From: an uncultured Methanolobus sp.
GTDB lineage: Archaea; Halobacteriota; Methanosarcinia; Methanosarcinales; Methanosarcinaceae
Direction of reading: 5' to 3'
DNA: 64,000 nt
Assembly (NCBI RefSeq): GCF_963667555.1
Contig: NZ_OY763421.1
Coordinates: forward strand, 2,125,562 to 2,189,561
Notes under the pieces: model-generated
What the model was told of the DNA's origin: nothing
Databases searched by the model: none
The model's input: the letters and a program-made list of their open reading frames with translations, nothing else
Part shown: piece after piece, positions 26,575 through 35,176 of the stretch
Layout of the letters: the number at the start of each line of letters is the position of its first letter
How positions within the stretch are numbered: position 1 is the first letter of the stretch
Translations under genes and position numbers: made by a program

Positions 26575-27387
26575 ATGAAAACTTCCACCATTATTAATAA
26601 AATAGATTATACAGCTACAAAAGAAGATTTTGAAAAGTGGGTACACAATAGAATTGGAAAAGAGACTGCACAATCATATGTAAGATATCTAGACAGATAT
26701 CTGACTGATGTAGTAATAGAAGATATAGATGATCTAATTAATATTTCAAGCACCATCAAAAAGGGCTGGAATCCTTTTGCTAAAAGTATAAGGAATCTAA
26801 TCAATTATTCTATAGAAAAACGCCTGATATCAAAAGAATGGGGACTTGAATTAAAGGAAGTACTCACAATCAAGAAAAATGGAACCGATACATTTGTGCC
26901 AAGTGATGAAACTGTTAAGTCTGTTTTAGAAAAATGCACCAAGGAAGAAATGAAGCTACTTATGCATCTCATCTACTACAGCGGAATCAGAATTGTAGAA
27001 GCTATCAAAATACTAGCTGAGTTTGAAGAAAGAAAACTACACTATGAAGAGGGCGTTGCATACTACGATCTCGATTGGGAGCGCGGCAATAAAAAAGCAT
27101 TCAAAGCATTCATGCCCGCCGAGTTCGCGAAACAATTGAAGAGAACTGAGATTAATGAAAACTATGCAAGAAAGTACATTCGACTAAATGGTCTTTCACT
27201 CAAGTACGGCCGCAATTATTTCATTGACAAATGTGTTAAAGCAGGCATTCAGGAATCATTAATTAAGTATATGATTGGCCACTCCAATGGTTCAGTGCTT
27301 ATGACTAACTATCTTGATAAACTGAATAATTCAACTGTGAGTTATAGGAAAGTCATGCCTTCGCTGAGGGAAGTTATGGAAGGGTGA
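26575..27387 (+). CDS. SSV-type tyrosine integrase, C-terminal part (int(C))
   Basis: Catalytic portion of the site-specific recombinase. Residues 12-100 are the core-binding SAM-like domain; the catalytic domain shows R139 (SGIRIVE), K174, K210xxR213 (in place of HxxR), H236 (MIGHSNGS) and nucleophile Y246 (LMTNYLDK). The frame stays open upstream of this ATG through the whole left att copy to a stop at 26479, reading CGCRDSN in the same frame as int(N) reads it at the other end. Excision would therefore join int(N) residues 1-99 to this frame and restore a protein of about 397 residues. On its own the fragment keeps all catalytic residues but lacks the N-terminal domain. Confidence 0.9.
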   Translation: MKTSTIINKIDYTATKEDFEKWVHNRIGKETAQSYVRYLDRYLTDVVIEDIDDLINISSTIKKGWNPFAKSIRNLINYSIEKRLISKEWGLELKEVLTIKKNGTDTFVPSDETVKSVLEKCTKEEMKLLMHLIYYSGIRIVEAIKILAEFEERKLHYEEGVAYYDLDWERGNKKAFKAFMPAEFAKQLKRTEINENYARKYIRLNGLSLKYGRNYFIDKCVKAGIQESLIKYMIGHSNGSVLMTNYLDKLNNSTVSYRKVMPSLREVMEG

Positions 27388-27408
27388 GGTGGAATTCGAG
27401 AAGAAGCA

Positions 27409-27534
27409 ATGGAAAGCTTAACTGATTTTATACAAGGTCGAGCACCTGTAACTGCTGGAAATGCACATTATCTTAACAAAGTGCAGCAAGCAAAAACTGA
27501 GAATCATAAAATTGTGGAAAGGCTTTCTATGTGA
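27409..27534 (+). CDS. Possible small protein, 41 aa
   Basis: ATG behind a GAGAAG stretch, reading MESLTDFIQG at its start and ending with a basic/polar tail that includes KVQQAKTENHKIVE. The same opening pattern (ESLxDFIQ) recurs in a truncated frame at 28156-28212, where a second segment LQQSK is also recognisable downstream of the stop. Recurrence of the pattern supports it as a real small gene family of the element. No function known; not present in any family I recognise. Confidence 0.4.
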   Translation: MESLTDFIQGRAPVTAGNAHYLNKVQQAKTENHKIVERLSM

Positions 27535-27564
27535 TACAACCATCGATTTCAAAAGTTTGTTTAG

Positions 27565-27714
27565 CATCCACAATTTGTCTGGATGTCTAAGTTATTTTTT
27601 ATTTCTTATACTTATTTATCTACCATATTTTATGCTCTAAATATCATTAATACTAAAGTATCTTAGACACTTAGACACACTTTCTATACTGTGGTAATAG
27701 GAGAATTATTGAGA
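27565..27714. repeat. Element repeat, copy A
   Basis: First of three copies of a repeat that starts with CATCCACAATTTGTCT, has GATGTCTAAG near the left and TCTTAGACACTTAGACAC on the right as inverted arms about 75 bases apart, includes the short palindrome ATACTAAAGTAT, and ends with GTGGTAATAG and AATTATTGA. Its right end abuts the 3' end of the minus-strand DUF2080 gene. Confidence 0.8.
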
Positions 27715-27744
27715 GAACTATACAGTGCAATGCGTGAGCTTAAT

Positions 27745-27885
27745 TCATTCTGTATCCAGTGGCTCCATAAGTAAAATCTTGACTTTTTTGCCCACCCATT
27801 CTTTTGGAACATAAACTCTTCCTGAATTGCCACTTGATTTTACAGTTTTTTCAATTACTTGATAAGCATCTGTTTTGATTTCCAT
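27745..27885 (-). CDS. DUF2080-family small transposon-associated protein, 46 aa
   Basis: The sequence MEIKTDAYQVIEKTVKSSG followed by SGRVYVPKEWVGKKVKIL is the typical form of the short DUF2080 proteins that accompany transposons and plasmids of methanogens; the VPKEWxGKKVK core resembles an AbrB-like swapped-hairpin DNA-binding fold. A longer reading from 27948 would pass through the paired operator repeats and is unlikely. It is divergent from the zinc-ribbon gene across a shared promoter region with two palindromes, so it may be its own repressor. Confidence 0.75.
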   Translation of the reverse strand: MEIKTDAYQVIEKTVKSSGNSGRVYVPKEWVGKKVKILLMEPLDTE

Positions 27886-27933
27886 AGTAGTTACTATGTA
27901 TTTACTTATTAAGTGATTTGCGGCCACTTTGTA

Positions 27934-27979
27934 GCTACAATGTAGCAATAAGTATATGTATATGTAGCTACAATGTAGC
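27934..27979. promoter_or_regulatory. Paired palindromic operators in a divergent promoter
   Basis: GCTACAATGTAGC, a perfect 6+1+6 palindrome, occurs at 27934-27946 and again at 27967-27979, 33 bases apart (three helical turns). Between them is TATATGTATATG, a plausible TATA element. The pair lies between the divergent DUF2080 and zinc-ribbon genes, so a dimeric regulator could cover both promoters. Confidence 0.65.
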
Positions 27980-27997
27980 TACTACAGAGGAACAATC

Positions 27998-28156
27998 ATG
28001 TCAACAAGATCAAGGTGGATTTGCTTTAGCTGTGGAAAGTTCGTGTACTTTCCTTCAGTAGATAAGGAAACCAGAAAAGTAATCTGCACACATTGCAGGA
28101 AGCCGGAGCTTGTTGAAGTGCCTGTTGAAGAGGTTGCTGCAATGGGGATGGCATAA
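27998..28156 (+). CDS. Zinc-ribbon microprotein, 52 aa
   Basis: ATG preceded by GAGG nine bases upstream. The product MSTRSRWICFSCGKFVYF continues to a second pair CTHCRK, giving CxxC-x17-CxxC (Cys 9, 12, 30 and 33), a rubredoxin-like zinc ribbon, followed by a short acidic/hydrophobic tail. Such proteins often bind nucleic acid or act as transcription-factor-like adaptors in archaeal plasmids and viruses. Its stop overlaps the ATG of the truncated ESLxDFIQ frame as TAATG. Function inferred from the motif only. Confidence 0.65.
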   Translation: MSTRSRWICFSCGKFVYFPSVDKETRKVICTHCRKPELVEVPVEEVAAMGMA

Positions 28157-28212
28157 TGGAAGGAGTTGCTGAAAGCTTGGCTGATTTCATACAGAAAAAG
28201 ATTCTGCAATAG
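28156..28212 (+). pseudogene. Truncated paralog of the 41-aa ESLxDFIQ frame
   Basis: Reads MEGVAESLADFIQKKILQ and then stops; beyond the stop, in the same frame, LPEKLQQSKED resembles the C-terminal LNKVQQAKTEN of the 27409 frame. The start overlaps the previous stop. Either a decayed copy or a very short gene; I favour decay because the similarity continues past the stop. Confidence 0.4.
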
Positions 28213-28411
28213 TGTGTTGCCTCATTACCTGAAAAATTGCAGCAATCAAAAGAAGATACATGAAGATTATAGAGTACTTTATGATTAAGATTCAGTTGGA
28301 TTTTGAATAATTGGCGACAACTTCTTAAAAATGCAGGATAATTATTTTTATTCATTGTATCTATTAAGTAATGAAAATGTAAATTTGGTTTCTCTTTGAG
28401 GATGGAATAAA

Positions 28412-30895
28412 GTGGCAGATAATAAAAAGGTCTATTTTGAGTTCGATTCCCGTATTTTAACGCAGTTAGGGGAAAAATTAGTACCCAACAAAGCTGTTGC
28501 TTTAGCTGAATTAGTAAAGAACTCATATGATGCAGACGCAACTAAAGTTATAATTAAAGGGCGAAAAATTAAGCGACCAGGTGGAACAATAGTTATTGAG
28601 GATAATGGTCTGGGAATTCAAGAATCCAGATTCCAAGAAACATGGATGAGGATTGCTACTTTAGATAAAGAAGCAAACCCTATATCAAAAAAGTATAAGA
28701 GACAGAAGTCTGGAGAGAAAGGCATTGGTCGTTTTGCATGTAGGAGATTATCTAGGAAGTTGAAATTATTATCTGTAGCTGAAACAGACAATGATGAAAA
28801 AGAGCAGTTAACTGTTGTTTTTAATTGGGATGATTTTGCGCCGGGTTCTGACGCGAATAAAGTAGAAAACATTCTTTCAACAGAAATCATTGATAAAAAT
28901 ACACCTACTGGGACGAAGTTATTTTTAGAAGATGTTTATGAATCTTGGGATGGAAGAAATATAAATAAACTTCGAAATGAGTTAAGCGAACTATTTGTTC
29001 CAAATCTATTTGTTACTAAAAATAATGAGGAAGACCCTGGTTTTAATGTTGAATTTGATCTTCCAGAGTTTGATAGTGGTACATTCTCAACTGATGGCCA
29101 TTTCTTCAAGAGTGCATGGGCAAAAATAACAGGACACGTTGATGAAAATGGTTATGCAACCTACGAGATAAAAACAATAAATAAAATACTTACTACATTC
29201 AGAAAAGAGTTCAAGAAAACTGACTCATTCGACATTATAAGAAATATATTCTTTGAGTGTTATATATTTTCATATAGGCATGATCTTTTTAGGAATTCTA
29301 CTTGGAAAATGGATAAAGTACGAGAGGTTAATGAACAAAAAGGTGGAATTAAAGTCTATGCTGATAAATTCAAAGTATTTGGATACGGCGGCAGAGGCGA
29401 CGATTGGTTAAAATTGGATTATGATCGTTCAAGATCAGTAACAGGCTTATCCAAAGAAGTAAACGCATATTCTGAAGAAGATAAACGTCCAGGACTGCGA
29501 TTATTTAGAAATAATAGCTTATATGGTCATGTTATGTTTAATAGGAATTCCAATCCTATGTTGGAAATCACTATCAACAGGGATCGTCTCTTGGAAAATG
29601 ATGCATATCAAGAATTGAGTAAATTTGCAAGATTGGGTATTGAGTTTGCAACGGTATTGTACTCAAATGAAGTTTTTAAAGATATTCAATTAAAAGATCT
29701 TCAAAAGCTTCGGATAGAAAAGGAAAGAGAAAGAAGAGCTGAAGAAGAACGACGAAGAGTAGAGGAAGAGCGCCATAAAGCAGAAGAGGAACGACGAAAA
29801 GCAGAAGAACGTGCTAGGAAGGCAGAAGAGGAACGACGAAAAGCGGAAGAAAAGGCTCGAAAAGCGGAAGAAGAAAGAAGAAGAATAGAAGAGGAACGAC
29901 GAAAATTAGAGAAAGAATCTTGGGATAAATCAGATACAGTTCATAATGAGCATATTAATCGTGTTTTACAAAAGGAAACTGAACTTTTAGAAATCGAAGA
30001 AATTCAGCGTCGAAAAGAATACGAAGCAAGAATCAAAGCTGAAGAAGAAAAAAGAAAGTCTGAAGCCAAATTAAAAGAAATAAGGGAAATGGAGATACAA
30101 AAGGAAGAAAAAAGAAGAAAGATTTTAGAAAAACAGATTCAAAAAAAGCAACAGAAAATAGAACTAGAACTTTCTCAATTAAGAGTGCTAGCATCTACAG
30201 GTACACAAGTACTAATGCTAGAACATGAGTTACAAGCTCTTATTGAAGATATGGAAGTTATGATTGATAATTATAAATTATTATTACAAAAAATTCCTGA
30301 AAAGGATAGATTAATTTATGAAGAAGATTTAGATTCTTTTGTTAATAGAATAGAAATGATAAAGGAATTTGGTAATTTTCTTGGTTTGACTATCAGTAAT
30401 GAAAGCAGGTTAGAGAAAAAGGATTGGGTCCTTCGTCCTGTACTGGAAAAAGTTCAAAAACCTTTCAAATGGTATTTCACTACAAATGATATTTCTTTTG
30501 ATATGGCATCTATTCCTGATGATTTAAAAACACCTAAAATGTATCGTTCGGAACTTGTATCTGTTATTTATAATGTATTAGCAAATGCATTGAAGGCAAC
30601 TAAAGGAAGAAATGAACGACGAATAAAAGTTGTTGCATATGAAAAAGAGAATAAAATATTCATTGATTTTCTTGATTCAGGTGTGGGGCTGGATGAAGAT
30701 AAATGGGATATTGTGTTTGAGCCCTTTATTAGCGACAGCGAACCCGATTTAAGATTTGGTGTGGGGACAGGCCTAGGATTGAAATTGGTTCGAGATATAG
30801 TGGAGTCTTATGATGGTTATGTTTCTTTCAGGCAACCTCCTCAAAATTGGAGTACTTGCGTAGGAATATCACTTCCATTGGAGGAGAATGTATGA
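28412..30895 (+). CDS. Dual-ATPase sensor: Hsp90/MORC-like ATPase, coiled coil, histidine-kinase core (827 aa)
   Basis: Residues 1-180 are an Hsp90/MutL-type GHKL ATPase: ALAELVKNSYDADA (E33, N37), VIEDNGLGI (D64) and GEKGIGRF (101-108). Residues 180-425 are the following transducer-like region. Residues 430-600 are a highly charged Arg/Glu coiled coil. At 590-660 lies a helical hairpin with TQVLMLEHELQALIED, a candidate phospho-acceptor H605 in an HE motif as in histidine-kinase DHp domains. The C-terminus is a second GHKL domain with N721/N725, DSGVGLDED (D755), FEPF, and GVGTGLGLKLV (783-). Start is GTG behind GAGGATGG. No membrane segment. The next gene, a receiver protein, overlaps by four bases. 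Likely a cytoplasmic invader or DNA-damage sensor signalling by phosphotransfer; this role is inference. Confidence 0.82.
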   Translation: MADNKKVYFEFDSRILTQLGEKLVPNKAVALAELVKNSYDADATKVIIKGRKIKRPGGTIVIEDNGLGIQESRFQETWMRIATLDKEANPISKKYKRQKSGEKGIGRFACRRLSRKLKLLSVAETDNDEKEQLTVVFNWDDFAPGSDANKVENILSTEIIDKNTPTGTKLFLEDVYESWDGRNINKLRNELSELFVPNLFVTKNNEEDPGFNVEFDLPEFDSGTFSTDGHFFKSAWAKITGHVDENGYATYEIKTINKILTTFRKEFKKTDSFDIIRNIFFECYIFSYRHDLFRNSTWKMDKVREVNEQKGGIKVYADKFKVFGYGGRGDDWLKLDYDRSRSVTGLSKEVNAYSEEDKRPGLRLFRNNSLYGHVMFNRNSNPMLEITINRDRLLENDAYQELSKFARLGIEFATVLYSNEVFKDIQLKDLQKLRIEKERERRAEEERRRVEEERHKAEEERRKAEERARKAEEERRKAEEKARKAEEERRRIEEERRKLEKESWDKSDTVHNEHINRVLQKETELLEIEEIQRRKEYEARIKAEEEKRKSEAKLKEIREMEIQKEEKRRKILEKQIQKKQQKIELELSQLRVLASTGTQVLMLEHELQALIEDMEVMIDNYKLLLQKIPEKDRLIYEEDLDSFVNRIEMIKEFGNFLGLTISNESRLEKKDWVLRPVLEKVQKPFKWYFTTNDISFDMASIPDDLKTPKMYRSELVSVIYNVLANALKATKGRNERRIKVVAYEKENKIFIDFLDSGVGLDEDKWDIVFEPFISDSEPDLRFGVGTGLGLKLVRDIVESYDGYVSFRQPPQNWSTCVGISLPLEENV

Positions 30896-31992
30896 TTATA
30901 AAAACTCTTTATATAGATGATGTATTAAGAGAAAGGAATAGATACAAATATAACTTTGAAGAAAATGATTTTGCCAAAGAAAACTTTGAATTGACCGTTA
31001 TTGACACTCCAAAATCAACAAATGAATATGACTCAATAAAAAAACTGTCTCCTCAACTTATATTAGTTGACCATGACCTTAGTGTTCCTGACGAAGCAGG
31101 GAATGTAATTGGCATTACTGGTTTAACTCTTATTACTGAATTAAAACAATATTATTACAATATTCCTATTATTTTATTTACTAAACAAAGTGTCTTCAAT
31201 GAAGATAGTTTGAAATCCTTTAGTAGTTTGCTTTCTATCGTTGACAAGGTGATTTATAAGTCAGAGTTATTTAAACCTGAACGCAACTTAGAAGAATTGC
31301 ATGATTTTGCATGCAGCTATCAAAAATTAGCAAATATAGAAGGAAAAATAACATGGTCTGGTATCTTAAAATTATTAGATGCTCCTAATGACGATATTGG
31401 CAGTATAAAGCAATCTGCTCCACCTGAATTACTTAAAAATAATTTATCAGTAACAGGAATAGCAAAATGGGTTACAGAAGTTTTGTTACCATATCCTGGA
31501 ATATTGTACGACTCTCTTTATATGGCTGCTTTTTTAGGAATTTCTGAATCTGCATTTTTAGATTCCTCTCTACAAGAGTATTTTTCAAAGGCTAAGTATT
31601 CAGGTATCTTTGAAAAGTCAGGAAACTATTGGTGGAAATCACGGATAATTGATATTATTAGTGAAAATATGAATGATGATGAATTAGATTTGCCAATTCG
31701 CGAAGGTTTTCATCAGTTTTGGAAACGAATTAATGAAATTGATTTGGATAAATCAAAATGCATCGATAGCAATAACTCTCCTGCAGAATGGGTTTGCTAT
31801 GTCTTAGAAAAACCAATGATGCTTAATCTATCCTTGCCATATTATCCCGATTCAAGGCCAGAGGTTATGGATGAAGCTCGTGTTTCATTTAAAGCAATAA
31901 GAACAACAAACGATGTAAATCCTGAAATGATTGATTCGCTTGTGCTGGACAAGTATTATGAAATTCGTGGTTCTAGGGGAGAAGAACAATGA
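30892..31992 (+). CDS. Receiver-domain protein with unknown C-terminal effector region (366 aa)
   Basis: Residues 1-125 form a two-component receiver domain: acidic pair D9-D10 (LYIDDV), phospho-acceptor D60 (LILVDHDLS), T97 (IILFTK) and K123 (VIYKSE), all in register, with an enlarged loop after D60. Residues 130-366 are mostly helical with conserved-looking aromatic segments (NYWWKSRIIDII, EGFHQFWKRIN) and no domain I recognise; no DNA-binding helix-turn-helix is evident. Start is the ATG overlapping the kinase stop as ATGA with GGAGGAG upstream. The pairing with the histidine-kinase core argues that the two form a cognate phosphorelay and that the novel C-terminus carries the output. Confidence 0.8.
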   Translation: MIIKTLYIDDVLRERNRYKYNFEENDFAKENFELTVIDTPKSTNEYDSIKKLSPQLILVDHDLSVPDEAGNVIGITGLTLITELKQYYYNIPIILFTKQSVFNEDSLKSFSSLLSIVDKVIYKSELFKPERNLEELHDFACSYQKLANIEGKITWSGILKLLDAPNDDIGSIKQSAPPELLKNNLSVTGIAKWVTEVLLPYPGILYDSLYMAAFLGISESAFLDSSLQEYFSKAKYSGIFEKSGNYWWKSRIIDIISENMNDDELDLPIREGFHQFWKRINEIDLDKSKCIDSNNSPAEWVCYVLEKPMMLNLSLPYYPDSRPEVMDEARVSFKAIRTTNDVNPEMIDSLVLDKYYEIRGSRGEEQ

Positions 31993-32735
31993 ATATAAAT
32001 GAATATCCTGCATGCTTAAGGAGGCTTGCAAATGATCATGTTGCTAGTAAATATATTGAAAGTAGTTGTAAATCTGAACTTTATCGTATTGCCAGTGAAT
32101 TAGAAACATCCCTTAAAATGAAGAAAAAAAAAGTATCTCCTTCCTGGAATATTAAAATAAATAGGGATAAACCATTAGTATTTATCTCTAACAAGAAGAA
32201 TTTGCAAGTAGATGTTTGTTGTGAGATTAAAGGGGAAGGGGATACTATATTAAAGCAAAATGTAGAACTTAGAATATGGTCTTTAAATCAATCTTTAAGT
32301 TATAGGGACAAAATAGATTCTGATCATTTAAAAATAGATTTAGAATCTGCAAATTGGAAAAGGGTTATTTCCAGATTTCATTTTGATTTAAGAAGTGATG
32401 ATGCAAAATTACCTGAACCAATTTGTCATTTACAAGTTGGAGGAGACTCGGGTACATGTTTACCTAATGGGGGTCAATTAATAAAGGAAAATTGTTGGCA
32501 TCCTCCTCAATTAAGCGTACCACGATTTTTCCATGTTCCATTTGATATTATTTTAATATCAGAATTCATACTTACAAATTTTTTTCCAATCGAATCAATG
32601 GATTTAAGAAAAAAACCGGAGTGGATTAAACTCATCAAAAAAAGTGAAGAGTTTTTTTGTAGGGTCCATATTGAAAATTATCTTCGTTATTTAGAAGATG
32701 AAAACCAAACATTACTTGGGAATCTAGCTCGTTAA
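31989..32735 (+). CDS. Third protein of the sensor/receiver operon, unknown (248 aa)
   Basis: Not recognised. It begins four bases inside the receiver gene (ATGA), so production is coupled. Residues 1-45 are helical. Residues 48-150 look beta-rich, like an immunoglobulin-type or C2-like sandwich (LVFISNKKNLQVDVCCEIKG and NVELRIWSL). Residues 155-200 include HLQVGGDSGTCLPN and a Cys/His-containing NCWHPPQLSVPRF segment, and the tail is helical. No nuclease or transmembrane motif stands out. It may be an effector or adaptor of the phosphorelay. It converges with the methyltransferase gene, 19 bases between ends. Confidence 0.7.
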   Translation: MNINEYPACLRRLANDHVASKYIESSCKSELYRIASELETSLKMKKKKVSPSWNIKINRDKPLVFISNKKNLQVDVCCEIKGEGDTILKQNVELRIWSLNQSLSYRDKIDSDHLKIDLESANWKRVISRFHFDLRSDDAKLPEPICHLQVGGDSGTCLPNGGQLIKENCWHPPQLSVPRFFHVPFDIILISEFILTNFFPIESMDLRKKPEWIKLIKKSEEFFCRVHIENYLRYLEDENQTLLGNLAR

Positions 32736-32754
32736 AGCCATTTAAGTTTTGTAG

Positions 32755-34326
32755 CTAATTGTTTCCTAAATTATTCATTACTATGTTATCTAATTCGCTA
32801 TCGCATAAGCTAGTGCTCTTTATAGCAGCATGACCTATCTTTTTAATAACATTGATACTTGGTAATCTTATATTTTTTATATCGTTTGCATTCACTTGTG
32901 TATGCCCATTCAAGCATCTAAAATAACGATCAAGAATAGAACAATTAAGAATTGCTGCGATACCATATGCTTCTTCTTTTGTCAGTTCACCATTTATTTT
33001 ATATATGTAGTTTAAATGATTCTCAATACCTATATGTTTGTATTTTTTAAAATCGGATTTTTTAAGGACGGCAGCATAGATTCTGCGTTTTTGTTCTTTT
33101 GAACTAACTCTTTTCAGTAGTACATAGTTCTTAACACTCAATAGGATTTTTTCACTTTTTGGATTGATTTCAATACATTTCTCTTTATTCTTTTTGAATA
33201 CTGGCCATTTTACATCAAATCCTACAAGATTGTGAATCCATAAAAGTGGAGCTTCGTTTGGTGCATCAGAACAATCGCACAAATACTCTTTAGTTCGAAA
33301 TGGAACGACTGGGCCAGTAGAAATATCTAATCCTAAATCTTTAAGTGTATTTGGCCAATTATCCAGTTCATCTAATATTTTAGCATCCTCGTTAGATGTC
33401 GGTATTCTTATTAATGCATCACTTTTGTGATGATGAATAACATATTTTGGTTCAACATTGATAGCAGACATTGATTTGAAGTCTTTTCCGTTGCTAGAAG
33501 TAATTTTAATCTTCACATTATGTTCTTGTTTTCTTTTGTTTACCTTAAAAATGATATTTTCTTGAAGCACACCATCATTGGAAAATATGTCTTTTCTTGA
33601 ATCAAAGAGATGAATATGTTCGAGAGAAATAGATTTAACTAACCATTTTCTAAATTTCTGATAATAAAATCCTGAACAGAAACTTCTTGGAGTTATAAAA
33701 ATCATTTCTCCATTTTTTTTCAACATTTTGATAGATAGCGCCATGAATGAAGCATAAACATTAGTATGACCATAATCTTGGCACTTCATTGCAATTGATT
33801 GTGGTGAATCCTTATTTATTTTGTAATATGGAGGGTTTGAAATAATTGAATTGTAAAAAATTAACTCTTTTTCTTCCCATGGTGGAATCAATGATTTGTT
33901 CAGATATTTTGTGTTGTGCAAAATAAAATCTTGTTCATATATTTCATACTCAAATATATGAGATTTATTTTTAAGCTCGGTTTTGCAGTTATCAAGGACT
34001 TCCTTTAATAACGATAGCATTGAAGGATCATTTTCATAACAGTCTACAATTAAATTCATAGGACCCATGCATTCTGTTACAATACGGTCACAAACTGCAG
34101 CAATTAAAATTCCACTTCCTGCACCAGGATCTAGAATCCTTGTTTCGTTTCTATCTATATCTATAAAAGATGCCATATAGCAAGCAACGTTTTCAGGTGT
34201 AAAAAATTGACCACGTACTTTCCTGTAATCATAATCATAAAATTGCCGGAAGAAATCAGATATACGTACCGCATAAGAAACTAAACTTTCATTTTCTTCT
34301 TTTTTGGGAATATCTAAATCGTCCAT
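32755..34326 (-). CDS. N6-adenine DNA methyltransferase (Eco57I/PstI-type)
   Basis: A 523-residue class I methyltransferase of the gamma/N6A order: motif I ILDPGAGSGIL (64-74) for S-adenosylmethionine, the FFTPENVA entry segment (41-48) and the catalytic NPPY at 164-167. The C-terminal 200 residues, with SPEK-like target-recognition features and CLNGHTQVNANDIKNIRLP, match methyltransferases of type II systems of the Eco57I, AccI or PstI kind. No cognate endonuclease with a known fold is adjacent; the unknown gene at 34670-35176 is the nearest candidate on the same strand. GGAGAT precedes the ATG. May protect host DNA against a restriction activity or act as an epigenetic mark for the neighbouring trio. 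Confidence 0.85.
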   Translation of the reverse strand: MDDLDIPKKEENESLVSYAVRISDFFRQFYDYDYRKVRGQFFTPENVACYMASFIDIDRNETRILDPGAGSGILIAAVCDRIVTECMGPMNLIVDCYENDPSMLSLLKEVLDNCKTELKNKSHIFEYEIYEQDFILHNTKYLNKSLIPPWEEKELIFYNSIISNPPYYKINKDSPQSIAMKCQDYGHTNVYASFMALSIKMLKKNGEMIFITPRSFCSGFYYQKFRKWLVKSISLEHIHLFDSRKDIFSNDGVLQENIIFKVNKRKQEHNVKIKITSSNGKDFKSMSAINVEPKYVIHHHKSDALIRIPTSNEDAKILDELDNWPNTLKDLGLDISTGPVVPFRTKEYLCDCSDAPNEAPLLWIHNLVGFDVKWPVFKKNKEKCIEINPKSEKILLSVKNYVLLKRVSSKEQKRRIYAAVLKKSDFKKYKHIGIENHLNYIYKINGELTKEEAYGIAAILNCSILDRYFRCLNGHTQVNANDIKNIRLPSINVIKKIGHAAIKSTSLCDSELDNIVMNNLGNN

Positions 34327-34669
34327 TTAATCTCCAAGCCAGATTTCAAAAAATACTAAACATCTGCAATATAAATAATCATAATTAACTTTAGTGGTAG
34401 ACAGTGTTTTTTAAGATACATCTATTTAGTAGAAAAAGAACACACAGAACAGTTAAGAAACTTCATATCTGCATAATGCAATGTCTAATACAATGTATTA
34501 TCAAAACATGATACGGATATAAATGTAGAAGCGCACAATGAATTCTACTTCAGTAAATTCTTAGAAAGTTTTTGTGTATCTCATCTGTTCCATTTTGATT
34601 TGTTAATTTCAATGAATAGTTTAACGCTATTCATTCATAGTAAACTAAACGTAGATATTTTTAAAATTA
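34327..34669. other. AT-rich gap inside the element
   Basis: No open frame with a ribosome site. The methyltransferase promoter must lie in its left part; TATAAATAAT near 34370-34380 on the minus strand is a fair TATA element about 45 bases upstream of that start. Nothing else recognisable. Confidence 0.3.
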
Positions 34670-35176
34670 TTATACTGCAGTTACGATTTCTGTGAAACGG
34701 AATGCATTTTGATAAAAATAACGATTCAAACCATAAAACCAATTTCTTTGATCGAGCGTTTGCTCAAATTGTGTCTGTATTTTGTCTATATTGTTCTCAT
34801 TTTCTTTAATCTTCAGGAAAACATTAACACAACTACCTAGGCAATTAAATAACTCTACAATTAAAAATCTCAATGTTTTTTTAATCTGTTTTTTGTGCTC
34901 AGTCAAATTTTGATGGTTTGAATTAAGTTTTATATATGTTTTTGGAATATTAGAATCAATATTTATAGAGGTTCTGAAAGTTCCATATGAATTTTTGTTG
35001 TACAAGTAAAAATTTCTTCCACGTAGTCCTATAGAACCACCAATTGCACTATTTGATTTGTATTTGCCGCCTCCATAAATATATGGTCCATATTTTCCTG
35101 CAAGATTAAAGTCAACTAAAAACTCAATCTCGCCATAATATTTCTTAACTCTTAATCTTTTTTGAATAATGATCAC
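34670..35176 (-). CDS. Unknown protein, 168 aa
   Basis: I do not recognise it. The N-terminal half is rich in Gly and Tyr (AGKYGPYIYGGGKYKSNSA), the second half is helical with NNIDKIQTQFEQTLDQRNWF and an aromatic tail. No signal peptide. Start is probably GTG in a GGTGATC context. It lies upstream of the methyltransferase on the same strand with a 343-base gap, so it is not clearly co-transcribed. A restriction partner is conceivable but no PD-(D/E)xK, HNH or GIY-YIG motif can be made out. Confidence 0.5.
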   Translation of the reverse strand: MIIIQKRLRVKKYYGEIEFLVDFNLAGKYGPYIYGGGKYKSNSAIGGSIGLRGRNFYLYNKNSYGTFRTSINIDSNIPKTYIKLNSNHQNLTEHKKQIKKTLRFLIVELFNCLGSCVNVFLKIKENENNIDKIQTQFEQTLDQRNWFYGLNRYFYQNAFRFTEIVTAV

